Below, piece after piece: positions 24,523-32,322 of a stretch of 64,000 bases of DNA; within the stretch, counting starts at the first letter, position 1, and every line of letters starts with the position of its first letter. The stretch is from Nonomuraea endophytica. Lineage in GTDB: Bacteria > Actinomycetota > Actinomycetes > Streptosporangiales > Streptosporangiaceae. The stretch is from NCBI RefSeq assembly GCF_014203235.1, contig NZ_JACHIN010000008.1, positions 62,001 to 126,000 on the forward strand, given 5' to 3'. A program made the translations under genes and the position numbers. Under the pieces are notes generated by a model. The model did not search any database. It worked only from the letters and a program-made list of their open reading frames with translations, and was not told the origin of the DNA.

Positions 24523-25188
24523 ATGCGAGTTCTCCTGGTCGAGGATGACGACCGGCTCGCGGCGGCACTCACCACGGCACTGTCGCGGCACGGGCACGAG
24601 GTCGTCCGTGCCGCGCTGGCCGTGGACGCCCTCCGCCTGGCGGGGGGCGTCGACTTCGTCCTGCTCGACCTCACGCTGCCCGACATGGACGGACTCGACG
24701 TGCTGCGCCGGTTGCGCCGCAGCTCCGCGGTGCCGCTGATCGTGGTGACGGCGCGGATCGAGGAGCGCGAGGTGCTGCGCGGGCTGCGCTCCGGCGCCGA
24801 CGACTACCTCGTCAAGCCGTTCCGCACGGCGGAGCTGATGGCGCGCATGGAGGCCGTGCTGCGGCGCGGCACCCGCCCGCTGCCGGTGCGCGACGAGGTG
24901 GTGACCGTCGGGGACGTGCGGATCGACCTGGACGCCCGGCAGGTGCACGTGGCCGGTGAGCAGATCACGCTGACCAGGCGCGAGTTCGACGTGCTGGCGC
25001 TGCTGGCCCGCAGTCCCGGCGTGGTGCGCAGCCGCGAGGAGATCCTCGACGAGGTCTGGGGCGACCCGCTGCTGTCGGCCTCCCGCTCGCTCGACGTGCA
25101 CGTGGCGGGCCTGCGCGCCAAGACGGGCCGGCCCGGCCTGGTCGAGACCCTGCGCGGCACCGGCTACCGCCTGGGTTCGACCGCGTGA
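24523..25188 (+). CDS. OmpR-family response regulator
   Basis: The 221-residue product has a receiver domain (acidic pocket EDDD at 7-10, phosphoacceptor Asp49 in LLDLTLPDMDG, Lys in YLVKPF) and a C-terminal winged helix (LTRREFDVLALLARSPGVV ... LDVHVAGLRAKTG). It pairs with the histidine kinase that follows with a 4-bp GTGA overlap. Start ATG 24523 is leaderless. Confidence 0.94.
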   Translation: MRVLLVEDDDRLAAALTTALSRHGHEVVRAALAVDALRLAGGVDFVLLDLTLPDMDGLDVLRRLRRSSAVPLIVVTARIEEREVLRGLRSGADDYLVKPFRTAELMARMEAVLRRGTRPLPVRDEVVTVGDVRIDLDARQVHVAGEQITLTRREFDVLALLARSPGVVRSREEILDEVWGDPLLSASRSLDVHVAGLRAKTGRPGLVETLRGTGYRLGSTA

Positions 25189-26531
25189 ACTCCCGGCTGG
25201 TGGTGACCTTCACCACGCTGATCGTCTTCCTCATCGCGGCGCTGGCCGTGCCGCTCGGGCTCTTCTACGCCTCGCACCGCACCAACCGGCTGCTGCTCGA
25301 CCGCCGCGCGGACGCCACCCGTTTCGCCGAGCTGGCCGACCAGTCGGCGCGCGACGCCGACCACTCCGCGCTGAGCGCGGAGATCGAGCGCTACAGCGAG
25401 CTGTACGGCGCCGCCGTCCGCGTCCTCGGCCGCGACAGGAAGGTGCTGGCCGAGGCCGGGCGGATGACCGCCGACACGGGAGCGGCGACCAGGCTGGCCC
25501 TGTCCGGCCGCACCACCGAGGATCTGCCGGTCATCGGCCCGCTCGGCCCGCGGACGGTGCTGCTGGCCGAGCCGGCGGGCCGCGACGCCCAGCTGTCCGG
25601 CGTGGTGCTGTTGCAGGTCCGCACCGACAACGCCCGCACGGACGTGGCGCTGGTCTGGGGCGCGCTGGCGGTGGGCGCGCTGATCGCGCTGGCCTACTCG
25701 GTGCTGGCCGCGCGCCGCCTGGCCCGCTGGATCCTGCGCCCGGTCACCGAGCTGGACCGCACCACGCGGGCGATCGCCGAGGGCCACCTCGACGCCCGCG
25801 CCCACCCGGGCAACGGCCCGTCGGAGCTGCGCCGCCTGGAGGAGCGCTTCAACGCGATGGCCGACGCCGTCTCCGGCGCGCTGGAGCGCCAGCGGGCGTT
25901 CGTGGCCGACGCCTCGCACGAGCTGCGCACCCCGCTGACCGTGCTGTCGCTGCGGCTGGAGAACCTGGAGCCGCACCTGCGCGAGGAGGGCTCGGCCGAG
26001 TACGAGGAGACGCTGGCCGAGCTGGACCGCCTCGCGCTGCTGGTCGAGGACCTGCTGGCGCTGGCCAGGGTCGAGGCGGGCGCCGTGGCGGCCACCGCGG
26101 ACACCGATCTCGCGCCGCGCCTGACGGGCTGGCGCGAGGTGTACACCGCGCGCGGCCTGACCCTGGACGTCACGATCCCGGCGGGCGCGTCGGTGCCCGA
26201 GCCGGTGGCCCGCATCGCCGACATCGCGCTGGACAACGCCCAGAAGTTCGTCCCGGCCGGAGGCAAGGTCGCGGTGACCCTCGACGACGGCGTGCTCAGG
26301 ATCGCCGACGACGGCCCCGGGCTCGGAGAGGAGGAGCGTGCCGAGGCGCAGGGCCGGTTCTGGCGCTCCGGCTCCCACGCCAACGTGCCGGGCAGCGGCC
26401 TGGGCCTGGCCATCGCCGCCGAGCTGGCCAGGGCGTGCGGGGCGACGCTGAGCCTGCTGCCCGCCCACCCGCACGGCCTGGTCGTCGAGGTGGGGCTGAG
26501 CTCCGGCCGTCAGAACCAGAGCCCGCAGTGA
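25185..26531 (+). CDS. Sensor histidine kinase
   Basis: The 448-residue membrane kinase has TM1 at about 5-28, an extracytoplasmic sensor of about 120 residues, TM2 at about 150-172, a HAMP linker, and a DHp domain with His245 in ADASHELRTPLTVL. The ATPase domain follows (DNAQKF N-box, ADDGPGL G1, PGSGLGLAI G2). It is coupled to the OmpR-type regulator upstream. The TAXI binding protein 600 bp downstream may supply its ligand; that is inference. Confidence 0.93.
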   Translation: MNSRLVVTFTTLIVFLIAALAVPLGLFYASHRTNRLLLDRRADATRFAELADQSARDADHSALSAEIERYSELYGAAVRVLGRDRKVLAEAGRMTADTGAATRLALSGRTTEDLPVIGPLGPRTVLLAEPAGRDAQLSGVVLLQVRTDNARTDVALVWGALAVGALIALAYSVLAARRLARWILRPVTELDRTTRAIAEGHLDARAHPGNGPSELRRLEERFNAMADAVSGALERQRAFVADASHELRTPLTVLSLRLENLEPHLREEGSAEYEETLAELDRLALLVEDLLALARVEAGAVAATADTDLAPRLTGWREVYTARGLTLDVTIPAGASVPEPVARIADIALDNAQKFVPAGGKVAVTLDDGVLRIADDGPGLGEEERAEAQGRFWRSGSHANVPGSGLGLAIAAELARACGATLSLLPAHPHGLVVEVGLSSGRQNQSPQ

Positions 26532-26541
26532 TGCCCGCCCT

Positions 26542-26835
26542 TCATGTCGTACGGCCGCGCCGCCCCTGGGCCGGCTCCAGCGCCCGGTCCGTCCCGTCGA
26601 GGCGCGGCCAGCGCGGGCCGCCGCCCCCGTTCGGGTCCCCGGTGCGCACCAACCGCGCCCAGTAGCCCACCACCCGCTCGGCCAGCGCCCGCTGCCCGGC
26701 GCTCTTGTCCGGCGCGTCCACGAAGTCGAACAGGGCGAACGTCTCGGCCCCGTGCGCGGTGACCTCGCCCGTGTGCGGGGCCAGCGGCCCGGCGACCGCG
26801 GGCGCGGTGGGGTCGGTGAACAGGTAGGCACGCCG
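26542..26835 (-). pseudogene. Carboxylesterase C-terminal fragment
   Basis: The minus-strand frame ending at 26542 encodes a type-B carboxylesterase C-terminus: AYLFTDPT, HGAETFALFDFVD, ERVVGYWARLVRTGDPNGGG and PRWPRLDG. These match the region holding the catalytic His and the family ending. Upstream of about 26835 the similarity stops abruptly where a TetR fragment begins on the other strand. The alpha/beta-hydrolase core and nucleophile are absent, so this is a remnant. Confidence 0.75.
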
Positions 26836-27121
26836 GGAGCGGCACCTGGTGTTCGTCGCGTACTTCGCGCACATGCTCGCCGACCCCGCGCTGGCCGCGA
26901 CGGTCCGGGAGACGCCGCCCGGCCTGCAACGGCTGCTGTGCGACATGCTCGGCCAGGGGCGCGAGCTCGGGCAGGTTGGGCCGGAGGTGGACATCCCGGC
27001 GGAGGTCGCGTTCCTGCTGGCCGGGGCCGAGGGGCTGCAGGCCGGTGTGCTGCTCGGCCAGCACACGCCCGAGCGGGCCGTGGCCCTGATCGACCACCAG
27101 CTCGGGCGGATCTTCCGCTAG
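26829..27121 (+). pseudogene. TetR-family C-terminal fragment
   Basis: The plus-strand frame RRERHLVFVAYFAHMLADPA continues through LQRLLCDMLGQGRELGQ and VDIPAEVAFLLAGAEGLQAG to HQLGRIFR and a stop. This is a typical TetR C-terminal domain. The N-terminal helix-turn-helix is missing: the sequence immediately before is the carboxylesterase fragment in the opposite direction. An ATG at 26849 could still give a 90-residue product, but without DNA-binding ability. Confidence 0.7.
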
Positions 27122-28023
27122 CCGTAGACCGAGCGGTAGTAGCGGGCGGCGCCGGGGTGGAGGGGGACGGCGCCGGTGCCGATGGCGTAACGGCGGTCGA
27201 GGCGGCCGCCCGGGGCGTCGGGGGCCTGGAGGCGGTCGCGGCTGGCGAACAGGGTCGCGGTCAGCTCCCTGGCCAGCTCCACGTCCAGGTCGCGACGGCA
27301 GACCAGGTAGCTGGGCGTGCCCACCGTGGCCACCGGCTCGGCGGAGCCGTAAACGCCGGCCGGGAACGCGGCGTGCTCGTACAGCGGGCCGTGCGCGCGG
27401 CGCAGGATCGGCACCATCGTGTCCAGCGCGAGCAGCCGCACGTCGTCGAGGACGGCCAGCGCGGGCGTGGGCACGCCGCCCGACCAGAAGAAGGCGTCGA
27501 CCCTGCCGTCGTGCAGCGCCTTGATCGACTCGTCCAGCCCCAGCTTGACCGGACGGGTGCCGGTCAGGCCCGCCGCGCGCAGCACCCGCTCGGCGGTGAC
27601 GGCCGTGCCCGACCCCTCCGCGCCGAGCGAGACCGACCGTCCGGCCAGGTCCCGCGGCGCCATGACCGCCGAGCCGGCGCGCACGACCAGGTGCACGTAG
27701 TTCATGTACATGCGGGCCAGCGCGGCCACCGGCTGCCTGCGCACGCGCACCGCGTGGTCGGCGCTGTCGGCCAGCGCGAACGCGGCGTCGGCCCGGCCGT
27801 CGCTGAGCATCGCCAGGTTCTCGACGCTGGCGGCGGTCTTGAGCACGCCGACGTCGAAGCCGACCCGCCGCAACTCCGCCGCGAACCGATCCCCCAGCTG
27901 CTCGTACGGCCCGCCCGCCGACCCCGTCGCCAGCCGGATCCGCCCGCCCTCCCACTCGCCCGCGACGCACCCCGCCAGCGCCAGACCGGCGAGGGCGAGG
28001 AAGGAACGGCGCGGCAGACTCAC
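27118..28023 (-). CDS. TAXI-family substrate-binding Tat lipoprotein
   Basis: The 301-residue product begins PRRSFLALAGLALAGC, a twin-arginine signal with a lipobox (Cys19), so it is an exported lipoprotein. The mature part matches TAXI binding proteins of TRAP transporters: RLATGSAGGPYEQLG, AASVENLAMLSDGRADAAF, and SLGAEGSGTAVTAERVL. No TRAP membrane subunits are nearby. With the two-component system at 24523-26531 it may be a ligand-presenting sensor component rather than a transporter part. Start GTG 28023 is leaderless (TACCTT 6 nt upstream). Confidence 0.88.
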   Translation of the reverse strand: MSLPRRSFLALAGLALAGCVAGEWEGGRIRLATGSAGGPYEQLGDRFAAELRRVGFDVGVLKTAASVENLAMLSDGRADAAFALADSADHAVRVRRQPVAALARMYMNYVHLVVRAGSAVMAPRDLAGRSVSLGAEGSGTAVTAERVLRAAGLTGTRPVKLGLDESIKALHDGRVDAFFWSGGVPTPALAVLDDVRLLALDTMVPILRRAHGPLYEHAAFPAGVYGSAEPVATVGTPSYLVCRRDLDVELARELTATLFASRDRLQAPDAPGGRLDRRYAIGTGAVPLHPGAARYYRSVYG

Positions 28024-28029
28024 CCCATC

Positions 28030-28035
28030 AAGGTA
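28030..28035 (-). promoter_or_regulatory. -10 box TACCTT, leaderless start of the TAXI gene
   Basis: On the minus strand TACCTT lies 6 nt before GTG 28023. Confidence 0.5.
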
Positions 28036-28091
28036 TCCGCCCGGCCGAAATGGGGGTGATCCCCCGATGACCCGCGTGGCATCCTGACCGT

Positions 28092-28844
28092 GTGGACGAG
28101 ACGGACATACGCCTGCGCATCGCCCCCGAGCTGCGGCTCTTCCTGCCCGCGAGCCGCCGCCAGGAGTGTCAGCGGGCCCAGGCGGACCGCACGTCCACGC
28201 TGGGCCACGTGGTGGAGTCCCTGGGCATCCCGCTGACCGAAGTGGGCCCGATGACGGTGGCCGGCGCCGGCGTGGGCCCCGCCTACCAGCCGTGCGGCGG
28301 CGACGTCGTGGACGTGGCCCCGGTCCCCAGGCCCCAGCCGCTGTCGGCGGAGCCGCGCTTCCTCCTCGACGTCCACCTGGGCACGCTGGCCAGACGGCTG
28401 CGGCTGCTCGGCATCGACACCGCGTACCACAACGACATGGACGACCCGGCGCTGGTGGTCCAGGCCAACGCCGAGCGCCGCGTGCTCCTCACCCAGGATC
28501 GCGGGCTGCTGCGCCGCCGGGCGCTGTGGCTGGGCGCGTACGTGCGGGGCGCCAAGGCCGACCTCCAGCTCAGCGACCTCCTGGATCGCTTCGCCCCGCC
28601 GCTGCGTCCCTGGACCCGGTGCACCGCCTGCAACGGCGTGCTGGCCGAGGTGCCGAAGAGCGAGGTGGCCAGCGCCCTGCGTGACGGCACCCGGCGCAGC
28701 TACGACGCGTACGGCCGGTGCCGCGAGTGCGGCCAGGTGTACTGGCGCGGCGCGCACAGCGACCACCTGGAGCGGATCGTCACGCGTGCGCAGGACGCCC
28801 TAACCGGCATCGGGGCACACGGGGAAGGGTTCCGCCTCGGGTAG
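28092..28844 (+). CDS. Mut7-C RNase-domain protein with ThiS-like N-terminus
   Basis: The 250-residue product has an N-terminal ubiquitin/ThiS-like region (about 5-80), then a Mut7-C PIN-like domain: FLLDVHLGTLARRLRLLGIDT, LLTQDRGLLRRR. A zinc ribbon follows (RCTACNGVL ... CRECGQVYWRG, four Cys). This arrangement is known in bacteria and is predicted to be an RNase. GTG 28092 has CATCCT 6 nt upstream, a near-match to the leaderless box. The 3' end overlaps the kinase gene on the other strand by 45 bp. Confidence 0.88.
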   Translation: MDETDIRLRIAPELRLFLPASRRQECQRAQADRTSTLGHVVESLGIPLTEVGPMTVAGAGVGPAYQPCGGDVVDVAPVPRPQPLSAEPRFLLDVHLGTLARRLRLLGIDTAYHNDMDDPALVVQANAERRVLLTQDRGLLRRRALWLGAYVRGAKADLQLSDLLDRFAPPLRPWTRCTACNGVLAEVPKSEVASALRDGTRRSYDAYGRCRECGQVYWRGAHSDHLERIVTRAQDALTGIGAHGEGFRLG

Positions 28845-31800
28845 GTAGTGGCTCCATTCCTGGCTGGTGAGCGCCCTTCCGGCGGCTTGGCAGGCTGACT
28901 TCGCGAGACGTACCGGGTCGAGTGGATGGGTGCGCAGCACTCCCTCGGGCGTGGCGCTGAGGAGTGTCCTGCCGTCCTCGGCGAACGCGATCGCCGCGCC
29001 CTCCATGAACCCGTACTCGGTCATCCCGTCGAACACGGTCCCGAGCGCCTGCCGGGAACCGATGTCCCACAGCCGGATCTGGTCGCCGAAGCCGTAGGCG
29101 GCGAGCATGGTGCCGTCCCGCGACCAGGCCAGACGGGTGGCCTCGAAGCCCGGCGGCACCGGCAGGTCGTCGATCCTGGCCGTCAGCCGGGCGTCCCACA
29201 GCACGAGGCGGCCGGCCATCCAGACGGCCAGGTACCGTCCGTCCGGGCTGAAGTCGTAGACCTGCAGCGACGTGCCCAGCATTCTCGGGCGGGCCAGCCG
29301 TGCTCCCTTGACCGGGTCGATCAGTGCCGTGGCGGTCATCAGGACGCGCCCGTCGGGACGCCAGGCGGTGACGCCCTCGCTCTCGACGTCCGCGGCTCGG
29401 GACGAGCCGCTCCGGAGGTCGCGCAGCTCAAGGGGCAGCGCCCCGTCGATCCCGCCGGTGGCGATGGCGAGGGTCCGGTCGTCGGGGCTGAACTCCAGGC
29501 CGTAGATCGAGCTCGCCTTCGGGTTCGCGGGCCGGAAGGAGGTGAGCTTCGTCCCCGTGCCGGTGTCGATCAGCAGCACGCCGTCGTCCGTGCCCACGGC
29601 CAGGCGGCGGCCGGTGGGGTCGAAGGCCAGTTTGCCCTGGAGCATGGGGTCGCCCCAGGCGATGGGGACGCCCACCGGGCGACCGCGTGCCACGTCCCAC
29701 AGCCGCACCTCACCCCGCGCGAAGGTGGCGAGCAGGCGGCCGCCCGGGGCGAACTCGCCGGTGCCCAGCGAGTCTCCGCTGACGACGGGCTTGTCGAGGA
29801 GGGCGGCCAGGCCGACCGTGTGGATCACGCCACCGTTCATCACCAGGCGGATGGCCCGGTCGCCCGGGTCGGGGCGGACGGACTCCAGGTCCGATGACAT
29901 CTCCATCCGGAGGATCTGCTGACCGTCCGAGCGCCGCTGCACCACCGTGTCGCCCAGAAGGTCCCAGTGGGCGATCAGCTCGTCGCCGAAGCCGAAGGTG
30001 AGCGTGCGGGCGACCCCATCGGGGATCACGCTGCGGCGCGTGCCGCCCGACTTGAGGTCGCGCACCTCAAGCCGGCGTTCGGCGCCCTTCGACAGCTCCT
30101 GCGCGTACGCCAGCCACCGGCCGTCCCCGCTGATCTCGACGCTCTCGACGTCTTCCGCCCGCGGCAGGCCCGGCAGGCCGATCCGACGGTTCGCGCGCAG
30201 GTCCCAGAGCTCGACCTTGCCACGCCGCGGTGTCACCACCCCGCGGTCGCCCTGGTCGTCGACCGCGTACAGGTCCGCGCGCAGCGCCTTCCTGTCCTTC
30301 ACCGTCCACCAGCGCCGCCCGCCCTCGGCGTCGGGTACGGCGAGCAGCCGCCCGCCGGCGTCGAAGGCCAGCTCGCCCGGGTCTGTGGCGTCCAGCCCCG
30401 TCGCGAACGCGGCGCCGATCGGCCGGCCGGACGCGACGTCCCACAGCCTCACCGCACGGTCGTCCTGGAGCGCCAGGATTTTCCCGTCGGCCGTGATCGC
30501 GGCCTTCCCGGCGGCCCCGACGCCGGTGAACTGCCTGAGCTGACGGTGTGCCCGCACGTCCCACAACCGCGCCTGCCCGCTCTGCACCGCGACGAGCAGG
30601 CGGCCGTCCCGGCTTGTCGCGTACACCACGTCGGGCGCGGCGTCGGGGTCGGTGAAGGTGTCGGTGAACCGCTGCGAGCGCGAGTCGATCAGCGCGACCC
30701 TGGTCTCCGGGATGCCGGGATCCAGCCGGTACGCCGCCACGCTCAGCAGCATGGCCAGCTTCGGGTCGTTCACCCGCAGCCCGGCGGCGCGCAGGGCCAG
30801 CGCGCGGGCGGTGGCGGCGTCGCGCTGGGCCGCGACCTCCGTCCTGCGGTACTCGGCAAGGGCCAGACCGCCCAGGGCCAGGACGAGGAGCACGGCCATC
30901 GCGCCGGCCAGCATCGCGCGCAGCCGTACCCGGCGGCGGGAGCGGGCGGTGGCGGCGTCCAGGAACTCGCGTTCCAGCCGCACCAGCGTCAGGTCCTTGC
31001 GCTCGGCCGCCGCCCAGCGCAGGGTGCGGTCCAGGTGGGAGCCGTGCAGGAGGTCGGCGGGCTTCCTGCCGTGGCCGTCCCAGAAGAGCGCCGCCTCGGC
31101 CAGCCGGCGCTGCACGGGCAGACCCTCGCGGTTGTCGGCCACCCAATCGCGCAGCCTGGGCCAGGCCTGCACGAGTCCTGGCCTGGCCAGCGCGTAGGTG
31201 TCCGCGCCGGGCGCTGAGACCAGTCCCGACGCGGTGAACAGCGCGAGCAGGCCGTCGACCGCCTCCTCCTCGGGCAGTTCGGCGCGGGTGACCTCCCTGA
31301 CGCTCTCGCCGTCGGCCATGCGCAGGAACACCTCGGGCGCGGCTGCCCGTTCGCGTTCCGACAGCTCGCCGTACAGCTCCTCGGCGGCCGCGCCCAGGCC
31401 GGGCTCGGCGGCGGGACCGGCGAGCGTGGCGGCGAGCGCCCCGCCGCGGGCGAGCGCCGCGTCCCCCTCGCCCGCGTCGTCACCGTCCGGCAACCCCAGC
31501 AGTGCCAGCAGTACGGCCCGCGCCCCCGGCCGCCGCCCCGGTTCCTGGGCCAGCGCCGCGGCCACCAGCGGCCCGAGCGGCTCCGGCAGCCCCTCCACGT
31601 CGGCCCGGTACCCGAGCACCTCCGACACCACCGCGACCGGATCGCCCGGCTCGACCGCGTCCGCCCCGCGCGCCGCGAACAGCACGACCAGCCCCCACGA
31701 CCACAGGTCGGCCGCCGCGCCGGCCCCGCGCCCGGAGAACAGCTCGGGCGCCATGTAGTTCGGCGTCCCCATCACCGGCCCGGTCGTGGTGGGCCCGGCC

Positions 31801-32264
31801 TCCCGCGCCACCCCGAAGTCGATCACCCTCGGCCCGTCCGGCCCCAGGATGATGTTGTCCGGCTTGAGGTCGCGGTGCACGACGCCGGCCCGGTGGATGG
31901 CGGCCAGCGCGGTCGCCACGCCGACGGCCAGCCGGTGCAGCCCCTCCCCCGCGTACGGGCCGACCTCCGCGACCACCTCCCGCAGCGTCCGACCCGGCAC
32001 GAACTCGCTGACGACGTACGGCACGCCGAGATCCACCTCGACCACCCGGGCGGTGCAGAAGGCCGCCACCCGCCGCGCCGCGTCCGCCTCCTTGCCCAGC
32101 CGCCGGCGGGACTCGGGCGAGTCGGCTCGCGGTACCTTGATGGCGACCCGCTCTCCGTCGGGCCCGTAGGCGTCGTAGACCACCCCCTGCCCGCCCGCGC
32201 CGAGCCGGCCCGCCAGCCAGTAGCCGCCGAGCCGGTGTGGGTCAGAAGGAGTCAGCGCCGCCAT
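28800..32264 (-). CDS. Ser/Thr protein kinase with WD40-like beta-propeller (AfsK-like)
   Basis: The 1154-residue protein has an N-terminal kinase domain: Gly loop GAGGQGVVY, VAIKV Lys, HRDLKPDN (about 127-134), DFG and APE. A helical linker resembling the module between NTPase and WD40 in bacterial propeller proteins follows, with one membrane helix at about 452-474 (LAGAMAVLLVLALGGLALAEY). The rest is a WD40-type propeller of about 650 residues (many LWDV/LWDL repeats). ATG 32264 starts the kinase domain cleanly; an upstream start at 32339 would overlap the divergent gene. It is 58 bp from, and divergent to, a BTAD/NB-ARC regulator, the pairing known from AfsK/AfsR. Confidence 0.9.
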   Translation of the reverse strand: MAALTPSDPHRLGGYWLAGRLGAGGQGVVYDAYGPDGERVAIKVPRADSPESRRRLGKEADAARRVAAFCTARVVEVDLGVPYVVSEFVPGRTLREVVAEVGPYAGEGLHRLAVGVATALAAIHRAGVVHRDLKPDNIILGPDGPRVIDFGVAREAGPTTTGPVMGTPNYMAPELFSGRGAGAAADLWSWGLVVLFAARGADAVEPGDPVAVVSEVLGYRADVEGLPEPLGPLVAAALAQEPGRRPGARAVLLALLGLPDGDDAGEGDAALARGGALAATLAGPAAEPGLGAAAEELYGELSERERAAAPEVFLRMADGESVREVTRAELPEEEAVDGLLALFTASGLVSAPGADTYALARPGLVQAWPRLRDWVADNREGLPVQRRLAEAALFWDGHGRKPADLLHGSHLDRTLRWAAAERKDLTLVRLEREFLDAATARSRRRVRLRAMLAGAMAVLLVLALGGLALAEYRRTEVAAQRDAATARALALRAAGLRVNDPKLAMLLSVAAYRLDPGIPETRVALIDSRSQRFTDTFTDPDAAPDVVYATSRDGRLLVAVQSGQARLWDVRAHRQLRQFTGVGAAGKAAITADGKILALQDDRAVRLWDVASGRPIGAAFATGLDATDPGELAFDAGGRLLAVPDAEGGRRWWTVKDRKALRADLYAVDDQGDRGVVTPRRGKVELWDLRANRRIGLPGLPRAEDVESVEISGDGRWLAYAQELSKGAERRLEVRDLKSGGTRRSVIPDGVARTLTFGFGDELIAHWDLLGDTVVQRRSDGQQILRMEMSSDLESVRPDPGDRAIRLVMNGGVIHTVGLAALLDKPVVSGDSLGTGEFAPGGRLLATFARGEVRLWDVARGRPVGVPIAWGDPMLQGKLAFDPTGRRLAVGTDDGVLLIDTGTGTKLTSFRPANPKASSIYGLEFSPDDRTLAIATGGIDGALPLELRDLRSGSSRAADVESEGVTAWRPDGRVLMTATALIDPVKGARLARPRMLGTSLQVYDFSPDGRYLAVWMAGRLVLWDARLTARIDDLPVPPGFEATRLAWSRDGTMLAAYGFGDQIRLWDIGSRQALGTVFDGMTEYGFMEGAAIAFAEDGRTLLSATPEGVLRTHPLDPVRLAKSACQAAGRALTSQEWSHYLPEAEPFPVCPDAG

Positions 32265-32322
32265 CAGATATGAAATTCTGTGCCCATAAAAGATCACAGA
32301 CGCCTGGATTGCGGGAAATAGC

